Shown: piece after piece, positions 1-7,153 of the stretch | Numbering within the stretch: the first letter of the stretch is position 1 | How the letters are laid out: each line of letters starts with the position of its first letter | Assembly (NCBI GenBank): GCA_031373255.1 | Contig: JANMMJ010000003.1 | Span: 1 to 64,000 of the forward strand | Source: JANMMJ01 sp031373255 | GTDB lineage: Bacteria > Pseudomonadota > Alphaproteobacteria > Rhizobiales > Aestuariivirgaceae | DNA length: 64,000 bases | Reading direction: 5' to 3' | Notes under the pieces: model-generated | What the model saw: only the letters and a program-made list of their open reading frames with translations | Databases searched by the model: none | What the model was told of the DNA's origin: nothing | Program-made: the position numbers and the translations under genes

Positions 1-542
1 AAAAGATAGGGTTTGCTCCCGAGGAAAATGGCCACGGCGTCGAGGTCGCGCCTGCCCAGTTCAAATCTTTCAGCTTCGGTGTGCCGCGCCAGGCCCTGGG
101 CCCAGAGGTTTTTCCGCACCTGCCGCTTCACCAGCATTCGCACGAATGGCCGGATCGGGGCGGGTGCTGCATTGAAAAACAAAGCGGGGCCTTTGCGAAA
201 ATTTGCCTCGATGGCCCAGCGCTCGTAGACCATCAGCCAATACAGATGCTCCTCGAGCATCTTCTCGACCATCCAGGCATTGGCAAGCTCGGATTCGGCA
301 TAGTTGGCGTCAAAACGGGCGCCATAGCGCTTTTCGAGATGCAGCCGGATCAATGTCGAGTCACCAATCAAGATGCCCTCATCCGCGATGTAGGGGATCT
401 TCCCCTTGGGCGCCTTGCCAAAACTTGCCTTTTCGACCGTGAAGGGAATTTTGGCAAAACGCAGAAGCATCTCGGCTTTGGTTACGAACGGGCTAGGGTC
501 GGGCAGGCCGAAGTGGCTGCCGCCTGCATAGAGTGTGATCAT
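1..542 (-). CDS. Glutathione S-transferase family protein, C-terminus cut off by the window edge
   Basis: The first 180 residues of a GST-fold protein are visible; the rest lies left of the window. The N-terminal thioredoxin-like half (about residues 1-80) opens MITLYAGG and holds the KGKIPYI segment with the expected cis-proline, then GILIGDSTLI, where the acidic/Ser pair contacts glutathione in GSTs. The helical C-terminal half follows, with an EHLYWLMVYERWA stretch that resembles the metaxin/FAXC-like bacterial GST group. The start is the ATG at 542; no better upstream start is in frame. The gene is divergent from a WYL-type regulator at 627, and the 84 bp between them holds a large nested palindrome, so the regulator probably controls this gene. 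The substrate cannot be told. Confidence 0.85.
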   Translation of the reverse strand, partial: MITLYAGGSHFGLPDPSPFVTKAEMLLRFAKIPFTVEKASFGKAPKGKIPYIADEGILIGDSTLIRLHLEKRYGARFDANYAESELANAWMVEKMLEEHLYWLMVYERWAIEANFRKGPALFFNAAPAPIRPFVRMLVKRQVRKNLWAQGLARHTEAERFELGRRDLDAVAIFLGSKPYL

Positions 543-570
543 GTCGTGTCTCCAATTGCAATTGACCCAT

Positions 571-618
571 CCTACTGCCATGCTGCTGACATCATGGTGT
601 CAGCAGACTTGCAGTAGG
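571..618. promoter_or_regulatory. 48-bp nested palindrome, probable operator of the WYL regulator
   Basis: Two perfect inverted repeats share one centre. The outer arms are CCTACTGC (571-578) and GCAGTAGG (611-618). The inner arms are CTGCTGACA (583-591) and TGTCAGCAG (598-606), around a 6-base loop. The spacer between outer and inner arms is 4 bases on both sides. The element ends 8 bases before the regulator ATG and begins 29 bases before the divergent GST start, as expected for an autoregulatory operator. That the neighbouring regulator is the protein bound is inferred. Confidence 0.6.
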
Positions 619-626
619 TTCCCAGC

Positions 627-1337
627 ATGAGACGCGCCGATCGGCTCCTGCAGCTCATCCAGATCTTGCGACGCCACCGGAGGCCGGTGACGGGCGAGAC
701 GATGGCGGCTGAACTTGAAGTGTCGCTGCGCACGGTCTATCGCGACATTGCATCGCTGATTGGTGAAGGCGTACCGGTGCGGGGCGAGGCCGGCGTCGGC
801 TACGTGCTGGGCGAAGGCTATGACCTGCCGCCCTTGATGTTCACCGTCGATGAACTTGAAGCCGTCATGCTAGGTCTGCGCTGGGTGGCCCGGCGCGGCG
901 ATACGCAATTGTCGCGTGCCGCCATGGACACGGTTGCAAAGATCGGCACGGTGCTGCCCGCCGGACTCAAGCCGTTTCTCTACGACGCCACGCTACTTAT
1001 TCCGCCACGGCCGGTCTTTGCCGACATGATCGATGTGGGGCACTTGCGCTCGGCCATTCGCGAAGGCCGCAAGGTGTTGCTTGGCTATTCAAACGCGGAG
1101 GGTGCCATCACCGAGCGGCTGATATGGCCCATCGCCATTGCCTATTTCGACGCCAGTCGGATCGTCATTGCGTGGTGCGAACTGCGGCAGGATTTCCGTT
1201 CGTTCCGGACCGATCGCATGATCTCGGCGGAGGCGCAGAAAGACAAATATCCGGCCCGGCGCGCGAAACTTCTCAGTGACTGGAACAAACGCGTGCAGGC
1301 CGAAGAGGGCGTGCAGATGACCGACGTCTTCGCCTGA
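627..1337 (+). CDS. YafY/DeoR-type HTH transcriptional regulator with WYL domain
   Basis: A 236-residue DNA-binding regulator. Residues 1-60 form a winged helix-turn-helix (ADRLLQLIQILRRHRRPVTG, then a recognition helix around SLRTVYRDI). The segment GYVLGEGYDLPPLMFT is typical of the linker in the YafY family. The C-terminal part (about residues 135-210, with EGRKVLLGYSNAEG and RSFRTDRM) is a WYL sensor domain. It is divergent from a GST gene, and a 48-bp nested palindrome lies directly upstream of its ATG. Members of this family often repress or activate the neighbouring gene together with themselves; that is the likely role here. The ligand is unknown. Confidence 0.9.
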   Translation: MRRADRLLQLIQILRRHRRPVTGETMAAELEVSLRTVYRDIASLIGEGVPVRGEAGVGYVLGEGYDLPPLMFTVDELEAVMLGLRWVARRGDTQLSRAAMDTVAKIGTVLPAGLKPFLYDATLLIPPRPVFADMIDVGHLRSAIREGRKVLLGYSNAEGAITERLIWPIAIAYFDASRIVIAWCELRQDFRSFRTDRMISAEAQKDKYPARRAKLLSDWNKRVQAEEGVQMTDVFA

Positions 1338-1339
1338 CC

Positions 1340-1696
1340 TCAGGCTTCGAGCAAAATCTCAAATCCTCCATAGATCATCCGCTTGCCATCAAAGATATCG
1401 GTCCCCGGCGGCTGCATGCGGGGATCGGCCATGGCTTTCTTGTTGCCTTCGTTACGCGCCTGGCGCGATGGCCAGACGATCCATGAGAATACCACTGTTT
1501 CACCGGGCTCGGTTTTCACGGCCATCGGGAAGGAAGTGAGCTTTCCATCTGGAACGTCGTCGCCCCAGCACTCCACGACCTTGAGCGCTCCGCATTCCTT
1601 GAAGACTGCGGCAATTTCCTTGGCCATCTTGAGGTAGGCATCGCGATTTGCCGTCGGCACGGCGGCGACAAAGCCATCAATATAAGTCATCTGCAT
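1340..1696 (-). CDS. DUF1428 family protein (YbaA-like)
   Basis: A small cytoplasmic protein of the DUF1428 family, recognised by YIDGFVAAVPTANRDAYL near the N-terminus, the core VVECWGDDVPDGK, and the closing DGKRMIYGGFEIL. The fold is a dimeric alpha/beta barrel; its biochemical role is unknown. The start at 1696 (MQMTYIDGF) matches the usual family start. A longer frame begins at an ATG at 1729 that overlaps the purN stop in a TGATG arrangement, which would couple translation to purN but adds 11 residues the family lacks. It lies last in the purM-purN transcript and ends 2 bp from the convergent WYL regulator. Confidence 0.85.
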   Translation of the reverse strand: MQMTYIDGFVAAVPTANRDAYLKMAKEIAAVFKECGALKVVECWGDDVPDGKLTSFPMAVKTEPGETVVFSWIVWPSRQARNEGNKKAMADPRMQPPGTDIFDGKRMIYGGFEILLEA

Positions 1697-1728
1697 CACA
1701 TCTTCTGTTTTTCTGTCGTCGATTGGCA

Positions 1729-2382
1729 TCAGATTTGCGGAACGAAAAACGCTTCCGGATTGGTGTAGCGCTTCTTCCAGACCAGTTGTTCCCCTTCAAC
1801 TCGCACGGACTGGCTCGCGATGAGGGCCAATGCTTCGGGATAAAGGCGATGCTCGGCGTCAAGAACGCGTGCTGCGAGCGATGCGGGAGAATCTTCAGGA
1901 AGAACCGCCACTGCGGCCTGGGCAATGATCGGTCCTGTATCCACGTCATGGCGGACGAAATGCACCGTGCAGCCATGGATGCGCACCCCATCGGACAAGG
2001 CGCGCTCATGGGTGTGAAGCCCCTTGTAAGATGGCAAGAGCGAAGGATGAATATTGATCATGCGGTCGCGCCACGCATCGACAAGTCCGGGTGTCATGAT
2101 CCGCATGAAACCGGCGCAAGCGACGAGTTCAATGCCTGCTTCCTTCAATGCCCGATCCAGTTCCGCATCAAAAGCGCTGCGGAGCGCAAAGGAACGGTGG
2201 TCGATCAACCGGGTCTGAATGCCTTCGGATGACGCAACTTCGAGACCCTTTGCATCGGGTGTGTTGGCGATGACGAGAGAAATTTCTGCAGGATAGTCTT
2301 TGGCTCGGCTCGCCGCGATCAGCGACGACATGTTGGAGCCACGGCCCGAAATGAGAATGGCGGTCCGCTTGCGGGCTTTCAT
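1729..2382 (-). CDS. purN: Phosphoribosylglycinamide formyltransferase
   Basis: GAR transformylase (217 residues) transfers a formyl group from 10-formyltetrahydrofolate to glycinamide ribonucleotide, the third step of de novo purine synthesis, in the cytoplasm. The phosphate-binding loop SGRGSN is at residues 12-17. The catalytic Asn-His-Asp set is seen in NIHPSLLPSYKG and in DVDTGPII. Length is normal for the family. Its ATG overlaps the purM stop by 4 bases, so the two are translationally coupled, the standard purMN arrangement. Confidence 0.97.
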   Translation of the reverse strand: MKARKRTAILISGRGSNMSSLIAASRAKDYPAEISLVIANTPDAKGLEVASSEGIQTRLIDHRSFALRSAFDAELDRALKEAGIELVACAGFMRIMTPGLVDAWRDRMINIHPSLLPSYKGLHTHERALSDGVRIHGCTVHFVRHDVDTGPIIAQAAVAVLPEDSPASLAARVLDAEHRLYPEALALIASQSVRVEGEQLVWKKRYTNPEAFFVPQI

Positions 2383-3464
2383 CCGAGTGCGAGACGTCCG
2401 CGTGGCAACACGCGTTCGCCGTTCTGCGCGCGCTCTACGATGCGGCCGAGTTCGACGACGTTCTCGCCCTCTTTGCGCAGAAGCGATGCAACATCTCCCG
2501 CACTTTCAGGCCCAACGACGGCGATCATACCTATGCCGCAATTGAAGGTCCGCAGCATTTCACGCTCGGCAATATTGCCGACACGTTGCAGCCAGCCGAA
2601 GACGGGCGGGCAGGGGACGCTGTCCAGCTCGATTTCCACTGCAAATTCCTCCGGCAACACCCGCGGTAAGTTTTCCAGAAAACCGCCGCCAGTGATGTGG
2701 GCCAGCGCCTTGATGCCCTCGCCGGCACGAAGCGCCGCCAGCAGCGGCTTTACATAGATGCGCGTCGGTTCGAGCAGCGCTTCACCCAAGGACTTGTCTG
2801 GTGTGAAGGGGGCCGGAAACGAGTAGGTTAGTCCGCTCATTTCCACGAGTTTGCGGATCAGGGAATAGCCGTTGGAATGGGGACCCGAGGAAGCAAGGCC
2901 GAGGATGACGTCGCCACTTTTTATGGTCTTTCTCGGCAGGATTTGATCGCGCTCCACAGCGCCCACGGCAAAGCCCGCGAGATCGAAATCGTCGCCATGA
3001 TACATGCCCGGCATTTCCGCCGTTTCGCCACCCACCAATGCACAGCCAGCCCGGCGGCATCCCTCGGCGATACCGGCAATGACGTCCGTAGCGGAAGCCA
3101 CATCGAGTTTTCCGGTGGCAAAGTAGTCGAGAAAGAACAGGGGCTCGGCACCCTGGACGACGAGATCGTTGACCGACATGGCAACAAGATCGATTCCCAC
3201 TGTTCCATGAATGCCAGTTTCAATCGCGATCCTGAGTTTGGTTCCGACACCATCATTGGCAGCGACGAGGACAGGATCCTTGTAGCCACATGCCTTCAGA
3301 TCGAAGAGGCCGCCGAAGCCACCCAGCGCCGAATCCGTACCGATCCGCGCTGTCGCCCGTGCCAGCGGCTTGATCGCTTCCACCAGATCGTTGCCAGCCG
3401 TAATATCAACGCCCGCATCAGCGTAGGAAACGCCCGCATTGTGCCCTTGTTTGCGGTCGGTCAT
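2379..3464 (-). CDS. purM: Phosphoribosylformylglycinamidine cyclo-ligase (AIR synthetase)
   Basis: AIR synthetase (361 residues) closes the imidazole ring of aminoimidazole ribonucleotide using ATP, the fifth step of purine synthesis. Family landmarks in order are SYADAGVDITAGN near the N-terminus, NDGVGTKL, GGETAEMPGMY, GLASSGPHSNGYSLIRK and HITGGGF. The reading frame stays open about 190 codons upstream, but that stretch is arginine-rich and unlike any PurM; the ATG at 3464 (MTDRKQGHNAG) gives the normal family length. It is first in a purM-purN-DUF1428 operon and is divergent from the DUF2066 gene at 3585. Confidence 0.96.
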   Translation of the reverse strand: MTDRKQGHNAGVSYADAGVDITAGNDLVEAIKPLARATARIGTDSALGGFGGLFDLKACGYKDPVLVAANDGVGTKLRIAIETGIHGTVGIDLVAMSVNDLVVQGAEPLFFLDYFATGKLDVASATDVIAGIAEGCRRAGCALVGGETAEMPGMYHGDDFDLAGFAVGAVERDQILPRKTIKSGDVILGLASSGPHSNGYSLIRKLVEMSGLTYSFPAPFTPDKSLGEALLEPTRIYVKPLLAALRAGEGIKALAHITGGGFLENLPRVLPEEFAVEIELDSVPCPPVFGWLQRVGNIAEREMLRTFNCGIGMIAVVGPESAGDVASLLRKEGENVVELGRIVERAQNGERVLPRGRLALG

Positions 3465-3584
3465 GCCGTTAGTTTGCCTCAAATGTATGACTATGCCATG
3501 GAGCCGCGTGCATAGCTTGAAGCGGCGGCTGAATAAAGCAGAGAATGCCGCTTTGGGGGCGGGTAGCATGGAGTTTTCACCGGA

Positions 3585-4715
3585 ATGCCGATCCGGATGA
3601 TCTGGCGAGCAATTGTCATGGGTCTGCTGCTGGGGTGCATGGCTTTTGCCGCGCGCGCGGCTGCGCCTATCGAAACCAATCTGTTTGCGGTCACCGGGGT
3701 TGACGTCGACATCACCGATACCGATGCCACAACGGCCAAGAACAAGGCGATCATCGAAGCACAGATCAAGGGATTTCGGGTTCTGGCAGAACGATTCGGC
3801 GGCCAGGAGGCGGTTGCGAAATTCGAGAAGCTGACGGCGAAAGACGTTGGCAAATTGTTGCGCTCGCTTTCGATCGAAGAAGAACGCACCGGCCCCGGCC
3901 GCTACATCGGAAAGCTGACGGTGCGTTTCCTGCCGCACAAGGTGCGTGAACTGTTCGGCGAATACGGCTTGCCAATCGTCGAGGAGCAATCGCCGCCGAT
4001 TGTGCTGCTGCCGGTATGGAGGACGGCGCAAGGCGCGGTCGTCTGGGAAGACAACCCATGGAAGAAGGTGTGGGTGGACCTCAAGGCGGAACAGGCGGTG
4101 GTCCCCGTTATCATTCCGCTGGGCGACCTTGAGGATACGCAGGCGATCACGGCGGAAGAGGCACTCGCCAATAATACGGTCAAGCTGGAATCACTGATGA
4201 TCCGCTACCAGACCAAAGCCATCCTTGTCGCCATTGCCGAAGCCACGCCGGAAGGCGGCGTGCGGGCCGTCATGTTCGGTGAAACGCCGCTCGGCACGGT
4301 GACCTTCGACAAGGTCTATCTGGCGGAAGATGGAACGGTCGAAAGTTCGCTTGCCCTGGCGGCGCAACGCTTTCATGGTGTGATGATCGACAAGTGGCGC
4401 GTGACCCGGGTCAAACTTGCCGCGGAAGAAAAAGCCAGGAAGGATGCAGAACGCCGGGCGGCGATGGCTGCGGCCGGTCCCCAGCATATTTCCGTGTCGG
4501 TGCCCTTTGCATCGGTCATCGAGTGGAACACCATCAGGTCGCGGCTGATCGGTACGCCCGGAATTGTCGCAGTCGATGTCGCCTCGATCGCCGGTTCGGG
4601 CGCCGTCGTGAAACTGGCGTATGCTCTGGAGATTCCCGATCTGCAAAGCTCACTGGCGGGACGCGGGCTGCAACTCAACCAGGTTGGGGAAACATGGGTA
4701 CTCCAGCCCTATTGA
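3585..4715 (+). CDS. DUF2066 domain-containing exported protein
   Basis: A 376-residue protein with an N-terminal signal peptide (hydrophobic run around IVMGLLLGCMAFAARAAA). The mature part begins APIETNLFAVTGVDVDITDTDA, typical of DUF2066 proteins, which are periplasmic or membrane-attached and have no proven function. A second possible start is the ATG at 3597. It heads a co-directional set with a CDP-alcohol phosphatidyltransferase, a PerM-like permease and hdaA, an order I recall as frequent in alphaproteobacteria. That order hints at an envelope role, which is inference only. Confidence 0.85.
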   Translation: MPIRMIWRAIVMGLLLGCMAFAARAAAPIETNLFAVTGVDVDITDTDATTAKNKAIIEAQIKGFRVLAERFGGQEAVAKFEKLTAKDVGKLLRSLSIEEERTGPGRYIGKLTVRFLPHKVRELFGEYGLPIVEEQSPPIVLLPVWRTAQGAVVWEDNPWKKVWVDLKAEQAVVPVIIPLGDLEDTQAITAEEALANNTVKLESLMIRYQTKAILVAIAEATPEGGVRAVMFGETPLGTVTFDKVYLAEDGTVESSLALAAQRFHGVMIDKWRVTRVKLAAEEKARKDAERRAAMAAAGPQHISVSVPFASVIEWNTIRSRLIGTPGIVAVDVASIAGSGAVVKLAYALEIPDLQSSLAGRGLQLNQVGETWVLQPY

Positions 4716-4740
4716 GAGCGAAAGGCCATGGGTCAAACTT

Positions 4741-5301
4741 ATGCCGATGAGCCTTCCAAACATCATCACCATTGGGCGTATTCTCATTGTGCCGCTGACG
4801 GTGTGGCTGATCATCTCGGACGAGTACCTGCTGGCCTTCCTGGCGTTCATCGTGGCCGGGATCAGCGATGGGGTCGATGGCTTCATTGCACGGCGCTTTC
4901 ACCTGAAATCGGAACTAGGTGCGATGCTGGACCCATTGGCCGACAAGCTGCTGCTGGTTTCGATCTATGTGACACTCGGAATGCAATTCGTGTTTCCCGC
5001 GTGGCTGGTCATTCTCGTGGTGTCGCGCGACGTGCTGATCGTCGGCGGCGTGATCCTCAACATGCTGCTGGGAAAGCCGATGGAGATGCGGCCGCTTATG
5101 GTCAGCAAGGTCAATACCGCCGCGCAGATCGTTCTCGCCGGCGTATTTCTCGCGGCGCGTGGCCTTGGCCAGGAACTTGACGGCGCCTATGTGGCGGGCA
5201 TGCTCGCCGTGGCGCTGCTGACGGTGGCGTCGGGCGCACTTTACATGCGGGACTGGGTGCGACATATGGCGAATGGCAGCAGTGAAAGTCCCGGCACATG
5301 A
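4741..5301 (+). CDS. CDP-alcohol phosphatidyltransferase family protein (PgsA-like)
   Basis: A 186-residue integral membrane enzyme of the CDP-alcohol phosphotransferase family. The signature DG-x2-AR-x8-G-x3-D-x3-D is complete: DGFIAR, then a Gly, then DPLAD around residues 45-65. Several hydrophobic helices follow. Such enzymes exchange CMP of CDP-diacylglycerol for an alcohol such as glycerol-3-phosphate; PgsA is the closest guess, but the acceptor cannot be read from the sequence. The start at 4741 (MPMSLPNIITIGRIL) is preferred; a longer frame upstream overlaps the DUF2066 gene. Its stop overlaps the next ATG by 4 bases. Confidence 0.88.
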   Translation: MPMSLPNIITIGRILIVPLTVWLIISDEYLLAFLAFIVAGISDGVDGFIARRFHLKSELGAMLDPLADKLLLVSIYVTLGMQFVFPAWLVILVVSRDVLIVGGVILNMLLGKPMEMRPLMVSKVNTAAQIVLAGVFLAARGLGQELDGAYVAGMLAVALLTVASGALYMRDWVRHMANGSSESPGT

Positions 5302-6413
5302 GCCTGCAGCGGCAGTTTACATTCTGGAGTTTTGCCTTCCTGGCGCTGATCGCCATGATGTGGCTGTTCAGCGATATCCTGCTGCCGTTCCTCGCGGGCC
5401 TGGCGCTTGCCTATTTTCTCGATCCGGTTGCCGACGCGCTTGAGCGCGCGGGCTTCTCGCGGCTGGTTTCGACATCCATTATCCTGGTGTGCAGCGTTCT
5501 CGCCATCATTCTCGTGTTGCTGCTGGCGCTGCCGATCCTTTCCGATCAGTTCAGCAAGCTGGCGAACAATCTGCCCACGCTCATCACCAGTCTCGTCCAG
5601 CTGTTCGACAGGTCCGCTCCGCAATGGATCAAGGACTCGCTGGCCGGGTCGGGCACGGATGTTGCCGGATGGCTGAAGCAAAATCTTGATGGCGCGACGC
5701 AGTGGGCCGGAACGGTGCTCACCTCGGTGTGGTCAGGCGGCCTGGCCCTGGTCAACGTGATTTCGCTGCTGGTGGTCACGCCAATCGTTGCCTTCTATCT
5801 TCTCAATGACTGGGACCGGATGGTGGCGAAGGTCGATCAATGCCTGCCACGCCAACATCTTGAGACGATCCGCAGCCTGGCGCGGCAGATCAACGATGCG
5901 ATGGCTGGCTTCATCCGCGGGCAGGGCACCGTCTGTCTCACTCTCGGACTGTTCTATGCCATTACCCTCACGCTGCTGGGTTTGAACTTTGGATTTCTGA
6001 TCGGGCTTGTGGCGGGCGCGCTCAGCTTCATTCCGTTTGTCGGCGCGATCATCGGCGGGATCGCGGCAGTCGGCATGGCGCTGGTGCAATTCTGGCCGGA
6101 CACGTTCCCGATTCTCCTGGTTGGCGGGGCATTTGCAGTTGGCCAGTTTCTCGAAGGCAATTTCCTGTCGCCGCGACTCGTTGGAAATCGCGTGGGGCTG
6201 CATCCCGTTTGGCTCATGTTTGCCCTGTTTGCCTTTGGCTACCTGTTTGGGTTTGTCGGGCTTCTGATGGGCGTGCCACTGGCGGCGGCTGCCGGTGTGC
6301 TGATCCGATTTGCCATCTCCCAATATATGAAGAGCCCGCTCTACCTTGGCGTTCCGCCTATGGCAGTGGTGACGCCCGTGGTTGCCGCCGGGAAAAAGAA
6401 GAAGACCAAATAG
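5298..6413 (+). CDS. AI-2E family transporter / PerM-like permease
   Basis: A 371-residue inner-membrane protein with about eight hydrophobic segments and the PerM/TqsA architecture: two N-terminal helices (FLALIAMMWLFSDILLPFLAG), a soluble middle part (about residues 70-150), then a helical bundle containing GLNFGFLIGLVAGALSFIPF and GPL-like turns, and a basic tail ending GKKKKTK. The family includes an autoinducer-2 exporter and a Na+/H+ antiporter, so the substrate is open. It overlaps the upstream phosphatidyltransferase by 4 bases and shares one base with the GTG start of hdaA. Confidence 0.88.
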   Translation: MSLQRQFTFWSFAFLALIAMMWLFSDILLPFLAGLALAYFLDPVADALERAGFSRLVSTSIILVCSVLAIILVLLLALPILSDQFSKLANNLPTLITSLVQLFDRSAPQWIKDSLAGSGTDVAGWLKQNLDGATQWAGTVLTSVWSGGLALVNVISLLVVTPIVAFYLLNDWDRMVAKVDQCLPRQHLETIRSLARQINDAMAGFIRGQGTVCLTLGLFYAITLTLLGLNFGFLIGLVAGALSFIPFVGAIIGGIAAVGMALVQFWPDTFPILLVGGAFAVGQFLEGNFLSPRLVGNRVGLHPVWLMFALFAFGYLFGFVGLLMGVPLAAAAGVLIRFAISQYMKSPLYLGVPPMAVVTPVVAAGKKKKTK

Positions 6414-7105
6414 TGGCGCAGCGCCAAATGGTATTGAACCTGCCGCATCGCGTGGCATCCGGGCGGGACGATTTTCTGGTCTCTGAATCCAATGCCGCGG
6501 CAGTGGCGCTTGTCGATAGCTGGCCGCAATGGCCGACGCCGTCAGCGCTGCTGGTGGGACCGCCCGGCAGCGGCAAGTCGCATCTCGCCGAGGTGTGGCG
6601 GCGAAACGCCAATGCAGCCACGATCAGCAGCATCGCAGCGGGAAGCGTCGATGAACTGCGCCCCGGTGCGGCGCTCGTGGTCGAGGACCTGCCGGGTGAG
6701 GCACTGGATGAGAAGGCGCTGTTCCATCTCCTCAATCATGCGAGGGAGGTCAAGGCACACGTGCTGCTCACGGCGCGCGAGCATCCGCAAAACTGGGGCA
6801 TCGAGCTTCCGGATCTCGCATCGCGGCTCAACGCGCTTCCCATCGCCATGATTGGCCTTGCCGACGACGCGCTTTTGCGCGGCGTCCTGCTCAAGCTGTT
6901 TGCCGACAGGCAGATATCCGTCGACGAGAGTCTGCTGTCCTACATGATTTCGCATATGCCGCGATCGCTTGAAACGGCGCGCCACGCGGTTGGCGAAATC
7001 GACCGGATGGCACTTGAGCAAAGAGCCGAAGTCAGCCGCTCGTTCGTCGCCAGAACTCTCACCCAAGTCCTTGGAAGTGCTCAACTAAATCTCTTCATCG
7101 AATAG
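6413..7105 (+). CDS. hdaA: DnaA-related replication regulator HdaA
   Basis: A 230-residue AAA+ protein that matches DnaA domain III but lacks the C-terminal DNA-binding domain. The Walker A motif is GPPGSGKSH and the Walker B strand is ALVVEDLPG. The N-terminal MVLNLPHR with hydrophobic/Leu residues resembles the sliding-clamp-binding motif of Hda proteins. In alphaproteobacteria HdaA works with the DNA polymerase clamp to promote ATP hydrolysis by DnaA after initiation. The GTG at 6413, overlapping the stop of the previous gene, gives the usual N-terminus; an ATG at 6428 would remove part of the clamp motif. The position before ppk is common in related genomes. Confidence 0.88.
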   Translation: MAQRQMVLNLPHRVASGRDDFLVSESNAAAVALVDSWPQWPTPSALLVGPPGSGKSHLAEVWRRNANAATISSIAAGSVDELRPGAALVVEDLPGEALDEKALFHLLNHAREVKAHVLLTAREHPQNWGIELPDLASRLNALPIAMIGLADDALLRGVLLKLFADRQISVDESLLSYMISHMPRSLETARHAVGEIDRMALEQRAEVSRSFVARTLTQVLGSAQLNLFIE

Positions 7106-7153
7106 TCATAGTGTGCTTGCTATTATGGGATTATTCTCACCTTTTGGGGACTA

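Noticed and set aside
3465..4031. An N-terminal extension of purM of about 190 codons
   Set aside because: The extension is Arg/Gln-rich, overlaps the divergent DUF2066 gene, and PurM homologues begin at the ATG at 3464.
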